DNA of 64,000 nucleotides from Okapia johnstoni (Eukaryota > Chordata > Mammalia > Artiodactyla > Giraffidae). A model generated the notes under the pieces. The model saw nothing but the letters and a program-made list of their open reading frames with translations, had not been told where the DNA came from and did no database searches. Below are positions 54,080 to 64,000 of this stretch, in pieces (the stretch's first letter is position 1; each line of letters opens with the position of its first letter). The DNA lies in contig CM044309.1 of the NCBI GenBank assembly GCA_024291935.2, forward strand, positions 1 to 64,000, given 5' to 3'. The position numbers and the translations under genes are program-made.

Positions 54080-54345
54080 GAAGTCGACAACCAGTGGTCT
54101 AACGCTCTTCAAACACAACTATCCAGTTTTGACAGTAGATCTCATGAGACTGGTAAGTACTAGAGTGTTCTTTCACAAAACCGTATCTAAAGGAGCCCAG
54201 CTTATCGGAACCTTCAGTTTGGTGACCTGTCCAATCCTCTCAGCATCCCTTGTTGCATACCTCCTCCTTTCCCGCGCTCCCTATGCTCTGACCACACTGG
54301 ACTTTCTTCCGTTCGCTGAGCAGAGCGAGTGCCTGCCTGTCTCCC
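54080..54345 (+). mobile_element. L2 fragment, diverged
   Basis: The words TATGCTCTGACCACACTGGA CTTTC and GCTGAGCAGAGCGAGTGCCT are L2-like. Confidence 0.4.
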
Positions 54346-54779
54346 TTGGCTGAGCTCCAGCCCCACACCTCTCAGCCCCTCACCAATGAGAAGACCATCT
54401 GGCCCCGTCGTAAGCGTCTGCAGGCAAAACCCCTATGATCACTCCATCAACAGCAGACCTGCTCCTCCGCCCAGCCCTTTGTCTTCACAGCGCTTCTGAT
54501 CACTCTTACTGAAGGGCTCAGGACATGACACCCTAACACAGGCTGCTTTTGCACATGAAGTATTTTGAGGTGAAGGTGATCAGATCCAACAGATGCTGGA
54601 GAGCTCTTTATCTCCCTCTTAAGTGCCTAAAACAAAGCATAAATTTCCTCTTTTGTAAAGGAAATTTGCATTTATAAACAAATTTTCCATTAGTAAAGGC
54701 ATCTGTATTAGGAGAAAAGCCACACCCAGAGACAACTTACTTTTTTTGTTTTTACCCCAGAGACTCTTAACGGCAAAAC

Positions 54780-55045
54780 AAGGCAGCCTTTAACTTACCA
54801 GATGTTTCCTTTGTTCCCCTAATTCACTCCCCCAACCAAGCTCAAAACCCTATTCCTTTCCATAATTCCAGAGAGTATACAAGTCTCAGCTGGACCCCTC
54901 TTGACTCTCATATTTTTATGAAACTCTCCTGTGTTATGTATGGAATTAAAATTAATTTTTTTCTCCTGTTAATCTGTCTTATGCCAAATTAATTCTTAGA
55001 CCAGCTACAGAACCTAGAAGCGTAGAAGGAAATTTTTTTCTCCTT
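54780..55045 (+). mobile_element. Probable LTR remnant
   Basis: A segment with a polyadenylation-like ATTAAAATTAAT, then TCCTGTTAATCTGTCTTATG CC and AGAACCTAGAAGCGTAGAAG G, resembles the 3' end of a mammalian LTR. Family uncertain. Confidence 0.45.
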
Positions 55046-55059
55046 TATGGCATCCTTAT

Positions 55060-55225
55060 TTGTATATGTTCTTTCTTTTTCTTTTTTCTCACTATAATTC
55101 AAGCACCATGAAGACTGATGTCAAGTCGACCTAACTCCTTATCTCTTATCCTTGGGGCTGGCAGAGTAGTTACCATGTGGTATGAGATAAACAAATGTTG
55201 AAGAAACAAATGAATGTAGTCCCCA
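55060..55225 (+). mobile_element. L2 3' end
   Basis: TAATTCAAGCACCATGAAGA CTG and GAGATAAACAAATGTTGAAG AAACAAATGAATG fit an L2 3' terminus. Confidence 0.55.
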
Positions 55226-55229
55226 TTCC

Positions 55230-55785
55230 TCTCATCACAAGTCTAGGAAAATGAGAAAACCAGAGAAAACAAATTCATACTAAGAGATACATTCAAAACA
55301 AAAATTTTCAGCATACGCCTTGTGGGCAGCAAATATTCAACCTAAGTATTACTTCTTTTACATTTATAACCAAACACTAAATGGAAATAGCTCATTCAAT
55401 AAAAAATGTCTTGGAAAGCCATAAGGGAACTAGCATTTATTTATCTCTCCCTGTTACAGGATTTATGTCATTTCTTGCAGTTCTTCCAATAACTCGGGGA
55501 TAGATATAATTAGGAAAACAAATCATAGCACTTGATCATCTTTGCTCATGTGCAGATATGAGACCTGAAAGATATGAAGTAGCACGTGCAGATCTCATAC
55601 TTCAGGGAAACTGGGATTGACACAGATTGCAACGGTCAGAAGTAGCTTCACAGAAGACGTGGGGCTCACACTGCGCCTTGAAGAGTGGGGAACACTCAGA
55701 AGGCAGAGAAGAAATGGGTGCTCAGTCCACGAAGACAGCAGAGCTGGAACCAAGTATAAGGAAACAGCACAGGAGTCAGCCCTGG
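55230..55785. other. Unassigned sequence
   Basis: No gene or clear repeat recognised. Confidence 0.4.
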
Positions 55786-55787
55786 AG

Positions 55788-55908
55788 GCGGGCACAGCTG
55801 CCCACTCCAGTGTTCTCGCCTGGAGAAGCCCATGGACAGAGGAGCCTGGCGGCCTGCAGACCACAGGGTCGCACAAAGGCAAACACGACTGAAGTGACTT
55901 AGCACGCA
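55788..55908 (+). mobile_element. Bov-tA SINE 3' half
   Basis: GCCCACTCCAGTGTTCTCGC CTGGAGAAGCCC through AACACGACTGAAGTGACTTA GC; the head is missing. Confidence 0.9.
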
Positions 55909-56304
55909 GCACTCACAGGAGTCAGCACAAAGGACTGAGAAAAGACAAACAGTGGAGAAATCAAAATGGCTGGTGATCATAACAGAAAGATGAATTTTGT
56001 CTGCATTCTGGAATTCTTCAATTCAGGGCTGAGGAGACCAGATTTTATGCTCCACACAAGAACAAACCACAAGAAGCTTGGTTATGATGAAAACTGCATT
56101 AAAAACATATAATTTGTTTGTGAACAGGTGAACTGAAAACACAGCAAGTCTTCCCACCCAGTATGTCCCACAGTTAGCCACTTAAAAATCTTGAGCTTCT
56201 CCATTTGACAGAAGTGTGCTTTCTTTTTCATCTCAGGTCCTAGTCCTCGCTGTCGTGAATGCAAATAAATCTCTTTGCATTATTTTAAAAAAGAGAAGCT
56301 GGGA

Positions 56305-56578
56305 AAAGTTGGGAGATAAACAAGTACCAGGAACGCAATATACAACATGGTGATTATAGTTGCTGTATGGTATATTGGAAAGTTGTTGAGAAAATAAACC
56401 CTTAAATTTCTTATCACAAGGATAAGTTTTGTTTTGCTTTTTTTTTTTGTAACTGTATGAGAGATGGAAATTAACTAAACTTTTTGTGGGTATCAGTTTG
56501 CAGTGTATGTATAAGTCATCACGAGGTATACCTTACACTTAGATCTGTATGCCTATTATATCTCAATAAAATGGATAA
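56305..56578 (+). mobile_element. Old L1 3' end
   Basis: ACAACATGGTGATTATAGTT GC, TTGTAACTGTATGAGAGATG and ATATCTCAATAAAATGG are old L1 3' UTR landmarks. Confidence 0.8.
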
Positions 56579-56642
56579 AAATACTAAGTCTTCCAACCCA
56601 GAAAAAAGAGAAGCTGGAAATGGGGAGGCTTCTTTAAAACCT

Positions 56643-56766
56643 AAGTCATGTCCAAATTTGCAACCCCATGGACTGTAGCCCTTCAGGCTCCCCTGTCCAT
56701 GGGATTTCCCAGGTGTCTCCTGCATTACAGGCAAATTCTTTACTGCTGAGCCACCAGGGAAGCCCA
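56643..56766 (-). mobile_element. Bov-tA SINE, internally deleted
   Basis: The head at the right (GCTGAGCCACCAGGGAAGCC C) and the tail at the left are present, but the middle between CCCAGG and TGTCTCCTGC is missing, giving 124 bp instead of about 210. Confidence 0.88.
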
Positions 56767-56814
56767 ATAATGTTCATACCTAGGTATTTGGCAGAAGTGA
56801 AACAAAAATGTTTA

Positions 56815-57300
56815 ACTGTATCAATCAGAGTCCATTCAGAAAAACTGCAGGTATTTTAAACAGGAGGAATTTAATACAGAGAATTGGCTACGCGGATGAT
56901 ATAAGAACTGAGACGTGAGAGAGGGGACAGTGAGGCAAACCAGGGATGAACAGCGTCAAGCAGCTGTTACCACCCCCACGGCTGATGCAAAAATGGGAAG
57001 AAGGCTCTTACTGGAGTCAAGATCTGGGGGTCTCTTAGAAGCTGGAGACAAAGACAGCCTGCCAGGACGCAGAGGCTGTTTGTCAGAACCCGGAGCCGTG
57101 CAGCAGCCCTGGCCTGTACTGGAGATGCTGCCGATGGAGGGAGAACCCGGGGGGTCAGGGCCTCCGCTCCTTCAGGCGCTCACTAGTGGTCTCTTTGGTG
57201 GAACCTAGACAGAAGGCAACTGACAAGGTATTTTGAAAAATACAGTTTCCTGCCCGTCAAAGTTGAAAAGGATGTAGGGGAAGGTTTCAGCAAGTTGACA
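56815..57300 (+). repeat. Probable ancient interspersed repeat
   Basis: CTGTATCAATCAGAGTCCAT TCAG, GGAGGAATTTAATACAGAGA and CAGCTGTTACCACCCC match a widespread old mammalian repeat whose name I cannot give with confidence. The 97-codon open frame at 56915-57208 lies in it and is not called. Confidence 0.45.
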
Positions 57301-57543
57301 ATGGGACTCTAGGACTAGTAAGCTATTGATATAAAAGCTAAAGTAGAAAAAGTGTCCAGTCATATGCTTCAATCACACTATGAGCAGAAAAGAAAGAAAT
57401 TAGGAGGAAAGGTTTACAAAGAAGAGCATCATTTTTCAGCTGATGGAGTTAAAGACCAGAAATGTGAAGTTATCTGGCTAATGTGATGCAGCTTTTCATT
57501 GAATGAATTCTAGGTTGAAATTGAAGTTTTCTTTCAGGTAGTT

Positions 57544-57733
57544 TGGGGCTTCCCTAGTAGCTCAGCCAGCAAAGAATCCGCCTGCAATGTAGGAGACCCC
57601 GGTTTGATTCCTGGGTCTGGAAGATCCACTGAAGAAGGGATAGGCTACCCACTCCAGTATTCTGGCCTGGAGAATTCCATGGACTATATAGTCCATGAGG
57701 TTGCAAAGGGTCAGACATGACAGCGACTTTCAC
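57544..57733 (+). mobile_element. Bov-tA SINE
   Basis: Full element from GGGGCTTCCCTAGTAGCTCA to GACAGCGACTTTCAC. Target-site duplication TTCAGGTAGT at 57533-57542 and 57734-57743. Confidence 0.96.
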
Positions 57734-57909
57734 TTCAGGTAGTACAGTGCTTTTTCCATTACACACAATTGTTCAAATTTTGTACACATTCCTCACACTG
57801 TAAGATTAAAAACAAAAAAACTGTAGGAGCAAATAGACAATCTTCAACTGAAAAGAGAATTTATCAGACTTGTCATTCATCCAGAAAAAGGTTTTGACTT
57901 CTTATTTTA

Positions 57910-58600
57910 TACTGGAGCAAGTTGATTAACAATACTGTGACAATTTCAAACAGCAAAGTGATTCCGTTATACATATACATGTATCCACTCTTTTTCAAAT
58001 TCTTTTCCCATTTAGGTTGGCACAAAATACTGAACTGAGTTCCCTGTGTCATTGTGGGTTGTTTTTTAAATTTTTAAATTTATTTATTTTTTAATTGGAG
58101 GAGAATTGCTTTACATCATTGTGGTGATTTCTGCCACATATCAACATGAGTCAGTCTTAGGTATATACATGTCCCCTTCCTCTTGAACCTCCCTCCCACG
58201 CCCCACCCCATCTCACCCCTCTAGGTTGTCACAGAGCACCAGATTTGAGCTCCCTGCGACACACAGCAAATTTCGACTGGCTGAGTTCACATGTGGCGGT
58301 GCACATGTTTCAGCGCCACCCTTTCAGTTCATCCCATGTGCTCCTTCCTGCACTGTGTTCATGAGTCTGTTCTCTATGTCTGCTTCTCCACTGCTGCCCT
58401 GTAGACAGGTTCATCAGAACCATCTTTCTATATTGCATTAAATGTGTTAATGTACGATGTCTGATTTTCTCTCTCTGACTTCACTCTGCATAATAGGCTC
58501 TAGGTTCATTCACCTTATTAGAACTGAGTCAAATTTTTATGCAACAAGTCTTAATAGAAATGCTCCTTTATCCATATTTTTGAATGCATAATTCTGTCAT
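57910..58600 (-). mobile_element. L1 3' end, with a second L1 3' end inserted
   Basis: 57910-58050 reads as an older L1 on the minus strand (TTGATTAACAATACTGTGAC ... GAGTTCCCTGTGTC). 58060-58535 is a ruminant L1 3' end on the minus strand (TTAATTGGAGGAGAATTGCT TTAC ... GGCTCTAGGTTCATTCACC). Sequence after 58540 decays and is not assigned with confidence. Confidence 0.8.
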
Positions 58601-58609
58601 ATGCAGAGA

Positions 58610-59245
58610 AAATGGTGGCTGCTATGAACACCAAGGTTCAAACTGTGCACTAAATGCTTGCAAAAATAATTACCACGTCAATGACATGCATCGTGAGGGA
58701 TGTCTTTCCAACTTGGCTTCAGATATTTCTTCAAAAAAGAGTCTATTTTCTGCTGGGTCTTTATGTAATTATACACAGCATGATTAGATGGAAAAAAAGA
58801 TTCCCTAAGTACCGTGTACAACTAGAATGAAGTTCTAATCAAGTCACTGATTTTAAATGGTTTCAAAATATTTCCCAGGTACTAAAATGACCATCCTTAA
58901 CTTTTTTTATTTTAGTAGAATTAAATTCTATTTTTCTTGACCAACACGTTTCTGCTCAAGATACAATATTAAGATCCTTAAAATCCTAATCAGAAAATAC
59001 AAATTAAAGTGAGATTTTACCTTTTGCCTATTAGGCTGGTAATGACTAAGAATGAAAGTATCTAGTTTAGCAAACATGTGGGGAAGGCGGAAATTTTATA
59101 TTTTTCCAGAGGAAGTCTAATCATTACACTTTTTTCTTTTTTTTGGTGTAGAATTTGTATTTCGTATCTTTCTCACAGAAAGTTTACAACAGCTTTACAA
59201 ACTGATGGCACTTGAGTCTATATTGAGTTTGCACATAAGTGTCAT
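58610..59245. other. Unassigned AT-rich sequence
   Basis: No gene or clear repeat recognised. Confidence 0.4.
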
Positions 59246-59251
59246 TCACTT

Positions 59252-59748
59252 TTCTAAAAAAATTTATTTATTTATTTTAATTGGAATCTAATTACCTCAT
59301 AATAGTGTAGTGGTTTTTGCCACACATTGACATGAATCAGCCACAGGTGTACATCCTGAACCCCCTCCCCCCTCCCTCCCCATCCCATCCCTTAGGGTCG
59401 TCCCAGTGTACCAGCTTTGAGTGCCCTGTTTCATGCATCGAACTTGAACTGGTGATCTATTTCGCATACAGTAATATACATGTTTCAATGCTATTCTCTC
59501 AAATCATCCCATCCCACGCCTTCTCCCACAGAGTCCAAAAGTCTGTTTTTTATATCTGTGTCTCTTTTGCTGTCTCGCATATAGGGTCATCATTACCATC
59601 TTTCTAAATTTCACATATATACATTAATATACTGTATCAGTGTTTTTCTTTCTGACTTACTTCACTCTGTATAATAGGCTCCAGTTTCATCCATCTCATT
59701 AGAACTGATTCAAATGCATTCTTTTTAATAGCTGACTAACACTTTAGG
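59252..59748 (-). mobile_element. Ruminant L1 3' end
   Basis: The reversed A-rich end TTTATTTATTTATTTTAATT GGAATCTAATTAC, the pyrimidine block CCCTCCCCCCTCCCTCCCC and GGCTCCAGTTTCATCCATCT C are all present. 5'-truncated at the end of ORF2. Confidence 0.93.
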
Positions 59749-59807
59749 GCAAGTGTAGGCACTATGATCTTTTTGCAGGCCAATTTGGCCATATGTATTT
59801 AGAGCCA

Positions 59808-60005
59808 CAGGCTTCCCTTGTGGCTCAGCTGGTAAAGAATCTGCCTTCAATGCAGGAGACCTGGGGTCAATCCCTGGGTTGGGAAGATCCCCTGGAGAAG
59901 GGAAAGGCTACCCACTCCAGTATTCTGGCCTGGAGAATTCCATGGACTGTATAGTCCATGAGGTTGCAAAGAGTTGGACACGACTGAGCAACTTTCACTT
60001 CACTG
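59808..60005 (+). mobile_element. Bov-tA SINE
   Basis: Full element. Target-site duplication TTTAGAGCCA at 59798-59807 and 60006-60015. Confidence 0.96.
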
Positions 60006-60033
60006 TTTAGAGCCATTAAGAAATATTTATTCC

Positions 60034-60310
60034 CTGCGACTTCCCTGGTTGTCCAGTGGTTAAGACTTCACCTTCCAATTCAGGGGGTATGAGTACAATC
60101 CCTGGTCAGGAGGATGTCTGATTTTCTCTTTCTGATTTCACTCTGTATAGTAGGCTATAGGTTCATCCACTTTATTAGAATGAAACTAAGATTTTATATC
60201 CCACATTTTTATATAGATCCCACATGGCTTGTGGCCAAAAAATAAAACATAAAACAGAAGCAATACTGTAAAAAATTCAATAAAGACTTTAAAAAATAGT
60301 CCACATAAAA
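60034..60310 (+). mobile_element. CHR-type SINE, interrupted by an L1 fragment
   Basis: The head 60034-60112 (GCGACTTCCCTGGTTGTCCA GTGG ... CAATCCCTGGTCAGGA) and the tail 60183-60310 (AACTAAGATTTTATATCCCA CAT, GCTTGTGGCCAAAAAATAAA AC, TTCAATAAAGACTTTAAAAA) belong to one CHR SINE. About 70 bp of L1 sequence sit between them. Confidence 0.85.
60113..60182 (-). mobile_element. Internal L1 fragment inside the CHR SINE
   Basis: GATGTCTGATTTTCTCTTTC to CTTTATTAGAATGA matches 58458-58529 in sequence and order, with about 8 differences in 71. It has neither an L1 3' end nor a poly-A tail, so it is not a normal L1 insertion. Confidence 0.7.
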
Positions 60311-60432
60311 AAAAATCTTAAAGAATTTCTCCATCTCTTTTTTTTTGATGTTCTTTCTCAAGCCTTTATCAAGCATAGTAGAAAAGTTTTTGTATACATA
60401 TATAAATAATATTTGCCTAATTCTTTACCATC

Positions 60433-61436
60433 TGACCTGTCTCTTGAGAAACCTGTATGCAGGTCAGGAAGCAACAGTTAGAACTGGACATGGAACAACA
60501 GACTGGTTCCAAATAGGAAAAGGAGTACGTCAAGGCTGTATATTGTCACCCTGCTTATTTAACTTATATGCAGAGTACATCATGAGAAACGCTGGGCTGG
60601 AAGAAACACAAGCTGGAATCAAGATTGCCGGGAGAAACATCAATAACCTCAGATATGCGGATGACACCACCCTTATGGCAGAAAGTGAAGAAGAACTAAA
60701 GAGCCTCTTGATGAAGGTGAAAGAGGAGAGTGAAAAAGTTGGCTTAAAGCTCAACGTTCAGAAAACTAAGATCATGGCATCTGGTCCCATCACTTCATGG
60801 GAAATAGATGGGGAAACAGTGGAAACAGTGTCAGACTTTATTTTTGGGGGCTCCAGAATCACTGCTGATGGTGACTGCAGCCATGAAATTAAAAGACGCT
60901 TACTCCTTGGAAGGAAGGTTATGGCCAACCTAGACAGCATATTTAAAAGCAGAGACTACTTTGTCAACAAAGGTCCACCTAGTTAAGGCTATGGTTTTTC
61001 CAGCGGTCATGTATGGATGTGAGAGTTGGACGGTGAAGAAAGCTGAGTGCCGAAGAATTGATGCTTTTGAAATGTGTTGTTGGAGAAGACTCTTGAGAGT
61101 CCCTTGGACTGCAAGGAGATTCAATCAATCCATCCTAAAAGAGATCAATCCTGGGTGTTCATTGGAAGGTCTGATGTTGAAGCTGAAACTCCAATACTTT
61201 GGCCACCTCATGCGAAAGGTTGACTCATTGGAAAAGACCCTAATGCTGGATAGGATTGGGGGCCGGAGGAGAAGGGGACGACAGAGAATGAGATGGTTGG
61301 ATGGCATCACCGACTCGATGGACATGGGTTTGGGTAGACTCCGGGAGTTGGTGATGGACAGAGAGGCCTGGCGTGCTGCAGTTCATGGGGTCGCAAAGAG
61401 TTGGACACGACTGAGCGACTGAACTGAACTGAACTA
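60433..61436 (+). mobile_element. BovB LINE 3' third, well preserved
   Basis: Enters BovB in the middle of RT (GACCTGTCTCTTGAGAAACC) and ends in the tail GAGCGACTGAACTGAACTGA AC. It is among the least decayed BovB copies in the window. Confidence 0.96.
60436..61422 (+). pseudogene. BovB reverse transcriptase second half and C-terminal domain, one frameshift
   Basis: The frame is open from the left flank to 60986, covering RT motifs (GKGVRQGCILSPCLFNLYAE and the catalytic NLRYADDTTLMAESEEEL at about 60645-60700). It then shifts and is open again at 60961-61422 through the C-terminal domain ending [10 protein letters not shown]. The shift lies near 60955, where GAGACTACTTTG lacks two bases relative to other copies. 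The RT N-terminal half and endonuclease are absent, so it cannot be autonomous. Confidence 0.9.
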
Positions 61437-61454
61437 AAACATTTATGACATTTT

Positions 61455-61700
61455 GAAAAACAAATTATGAAGAAATATTTATGCCCTTTAATCCAGTAAT
61501 TCCAATTCTAGTAATTTGCTCTAATAAAAATATCAAGCAAATGCAAGAATGTTCATCACAATATTATGTATGGTGGGGAAAAAAAGGGTACAACTAAATA
61601 TTAAAAAAAAAACGTGTAGTTAAATAAATCAGTGATGGTATATATGATACAATATTTTCTGATCTCGATGACCAAAAATAAAACACTGGCAAATAAACTT
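61455..61700 (+). mobile_element. Old L1 fragment
   Basis: CCCTTTAATCCAGTAATTCC AATTCTAG and AAGAATGTTCATCACAATAT TATG are old L1 ORF2-end landmarks. Confidence 0.65.
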
Positions 61701-61950
61701 AGGTACATTAGTATGCTAAAGTACTTAGGGTGCCATTTCATAAAAGGTAGGAAGATACTACAATAGCATAATCTAATTCTCACAAGCTTTGTATAATATA
61801 TGTAGCTGTGCACACACATGCACACACACTAATAGAGAATGCAAGAACTTGAGAAGTATAGGCACCAGAAATATTTTTGGAGCTTGGCTCTTCCTAGAGA
61901 TGATTCTACTTCAAAATGTTGCCTTCAAGTTTCAATTACAAGTGCTTGAC

Positions 61951-62143
61951 CAGCTTCCCTGGTGGCTCAGACGGTAAAGAATCTGCCTGTCATGCAGGAG
62001 ACGTGAGTTCGAGCTCTGGGTTGGGAAAATCCCCTGGAGGAGGGAAAGGCTACCCACTGCAGTGTTTTTGCCAGAGGAGCCTGAGGGCTACAGTCCATGG
62101 GGTGGCAAAGAGTCCGACATGACTGAGCAACTTTCACTTTCAT
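61951..62143 (+). mobile_element. Bov-tA SINE
   Basis: Full element GCTTCCCTGGTGGCTCAGAC to GACATGACTGAGCAACTTTC AC. Confidence 0.95.
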
Positions 62144-62226
62144 ATACATATCTATATTTAATATATATAATTGACATATATAAAAGGTATATTTAATTTA
62201 TTTTTATATTTTATTATATGTTATAG

Positions 62227-62408
62227 GGCTTCCCTGGTGGCTTAGTGGTAAAGAGTCTGCCTGCCAATGTAGGACATGTGGGTTCGATTCTTGGATTTGG
62301 AAGATCCCCTGGAGAAGAAAATGGCAACCCATTCCAGTATTCTTGCCTAGAAAATTCCATGGACAGAGGAGCTGGCAGGCTATAGTCCGTGGGGTCTCAA
62401 AGAGTTGG
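62227..62408 (+). mobile_element. Bov-tA SINE, tail cut short
   Basis: GGGCTTCCCTGGTGGCTTAG through GTGGGGTCTCAAAGAGTTGG; the last 20-25 bases of the usual tail are missing. Confidence 0.94.
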
Positions 62409-62519
62409 AAAAAATGTTGCCCTCAAGGTTGAATTACAAACATATATATATATAATCGACATAAGCAAGATAAAAAATATATTTTGTTTATTTTGATATT
62501 TATTATATCTTCATATATT

Positions 62520-63650
62520 GTATATAAGCATAACACTATATAATTTTTGTACTACCTATATATATGCATATACATACATATGTAAAATATATACACACAA
62601 TCTCCCTATCAGAGGGCCTGGGAAATAGTAGAATTCGAAGAATGCCAGTTACCTTCTTGCCTTTATAATGTTTTCCGTATGAAGCACCACCCCACACTAT
62701 TCCATGTCTAATATGATTTGGCTCCAAGAACGCACTCAGAGTTAGAGAAGTTCCTTGGGAAGGGAAATAAATCAGGCAAAAAAAGAATACACTTCTAGAA
62801 CTCTTTACAGGGTCTGCACATGTCCTGTAAAGCCAAAGCTTGAAGCTGATGCCAGTTTTCAAATGATAGCAGGATGACAGGCCTTCATCATCCACTTATA
62901 TTAAGGGCTACCTTACTGATGAACATAGACTGAGGATAACTTCTTTTTCAGAAAGGGATCTCTTACTGCCATTTAAAAGCATGAATCAGACCCTGGAAAG
63001 GCTCTGGTTCATTACTTTAAAATAACCACGTAAAGGCACTTATAGCCACATGTCCAGGCCTAATGGATTCTGGCCTGTAAAGAGGCATAATTTTGAACTC
63101 TCCTTTTAAATGCCTGTTGAGTTTCCATGGGAACAAATGTCTGGAGGTCAACTCTATTCATCTTGAGGTTGGGGAGCTATGTGAATGGGTGAGAGACAAA
63201 ATCTGTCCCCTTTAGGAGCTGATTGGGTCTAATGATGGACATATATTTAGTCATAACAGAGGAATGAAAGGGCTTGATGTGCTATGGGATTTTTAAGGCC
63301 AGAGCCATGAACACTTCACAGAAGTGTGACATAATTTTTAGCTCTTCCAAAGGGCCCCCTGGCAAGCTGTTCCCTGACCACCTTTAGTCTGCTTTCCCTT
63401 TTGTTCAAGGAAAGGGTAGATGGTATCTTTTTAGGCTACTGAAAATAAAGGGAAAACGTGCCCTCAGAGCCCGTTGTGCAATCTGATTTAATGGAAATGA
63501 AAGCCAAATGGAACAACATCTGATATACATTACATTACAATAAGTATCTATCCAGATAAACATTTACAATGTATTATTAAACAAAAATAAAGTTCTTCCG
63601 CAGTATGTGTAGATAATATTCTAAAATAAATGCATATTAACTAAAGTATA
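62520..63650. other. Mostly unique sequence
   Basis: No gene or clear repeat. A 119-codon minus-strand open frame (62536-62895) contains low-complexity parts and matches nothing I recognise. Confidence 0.4.
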
Positions 63651-63654
63651 AGTT

Positions 63655-63870
63655 CTAATTCTTTTCTTCCCTGAGTAACTTGGATCAAATCACTTAATTT
63701 CTCTGTAGCTAAATATCTTCATCCTTGAAATAGTGGGAAAAATATAGTAACTACACAGGGCATTTTCATGAGAATGAAAGGTGAAAATTCACATAAAGCA
63801 TTTAGCATAACCTTTAATATTCAGTAAATATCAGTATAGGTGAGCTTTAAAATATGCGTATAACTGCTAT
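63655..63870 (+). mobile_element. MIR SINE
   Basis: GAGTAACTTGGATCAAATCA CTTAATTTCTCTG, CATCCTTGAAATAGTGGGAA AAAT and AAGCATTTAGCATAACCTTT AATATTCAG follow the MIR consensus order. Confidence 0.75.
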
Positions 63871-64000
63871 ATATTATTATCTCGCAAACATGGGCAAAAT
63901 ATACATTAAGGATGTAGATTAGATTTTAAAAAAGAATTATTTGGTGGATAAGAAAAGAGAGAGAAAAAGGTAACCAAGAAGTCAAAAGCTACACCAGGAA

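Larger units (their letters stand above)
61912..62515 (+). repeat. Two-copy duplication, one copy split by a SINE
   Basis: ATGTTGCCTTCAAGTTTCAA TTACAA (61915-61942) recurs as ATGTTGCCCTCAAGGTTGAA TTACAA (62414-62440). The AT-rich sequence that follows the first after a SINE (62144-62220) resembles that after the second (62441-62515), including AATATATAATTGACATA versus TATATAATCGACATA. Confidence 0.7.

Noticed and set aside
54012..54353. 113-codon plus-strand open frame
   Set aside because: Overlaps L2-like sequence and has no recognisable protein similarity.
62536..62895. 119-codon minus-strand open frame
   Set aside because: AT-rich, contains low-complexity IYF/CICIYIG-type runs at its end from the AT microsatellite; no recognisable domain.

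Overview
The window is ruminant (Pecora/Bovidae-type) nuclear DNA. The evidence is the repeat content: many BovB (RTE-clade) LINEs, dozens of Bov-tA/Bov-A2 SINEs whose 3' half is shared with BovB, cetartiodactyl CHR-type tRNA-derived SINEs, and ruminant L1 copies, over a background of older mammalian repeats (MIR, L2, MLT1/MaLR, old L1). Species cannot be resolved. No intact host protein-coding gene was recognised. All long open frames belong to decaying LINEs, an old endogenous retrovirus, a nuclear mitochondrial insertion or a probable processed pseudogene.

Layout. 1-3.7 kb: L1 3' end, then a broken BovB. 4.4-4.66 kb: a degenerate interstitial telomeric array, directly abutting a 5'-complete but 3'-truncated BovB (4.66-5.83 kb). 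5.83-8.93 kb: a large, old nuclear mitochondrial insertion (NUMT) on the minus strand. It runs colinearly from the tRNA-Trp end through Ala, Asn, the OriL region, Cys, Tyr and COX1 (5' part), then after a gap COX2 (3' end), tRNA-Lys, ATP8, ATP6, COX3, tRNA-Gly, ND3 and tRNA-Arg; two SINEs later landed in it. 8.93-13.67 kb: two joined minus-strand BovB copies with a solo LTR inside and an inverted 5' piece. 13.67-16.4 kb: endogenous retrovirus remnant (LTR, primer-binding-site region, leader, Met-Gly gag start), interrupted by a BovB 3' end. 16.4-18.1 kb: BovB, SINEs and microsatellites. 18.1-19.6 kb: the most gene-like stretch, with a CTCF-like motif, a 53-bp exon-like segment with good splice signals, and a CpG-rich block. 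20.6-22.5 kb: a fairly young L1 with a clear target-site duplication, nested in an old L1. 22.6-42 kb: SINEs, L2, MLT1, L1 pieces and moderately unique DNA. 42.8-45.3 kb: long minus-strand BovB next to a possible processed pseudogene. 48.8-49.4 kb: MaLR LTR with a hierarchical minisatellite. 50.4-51.8 kb: old L1 carrying a CHR SINE and a 33-bp insertion identical to sequence 21.7 kb away. 52-64 kb: mainly SINEs, L1 pieces, one BovB with near-open reverse transcriptase, and unique AT-rich DNA.

The elements do not work together as an operon or pathway. The useful story is insertion history: telomeric repeats, mitochondrial DNA and short templated insertions are all sequence types usually attributed to repair of chromosome breaks, and all occur here beside the normal retrotransposon load. 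Family assignments come from recognising consensus sequence by eye; boundaries are accurate to a few bases where a target-site duplication is given and to roughly 10-40 bases elsewhere.
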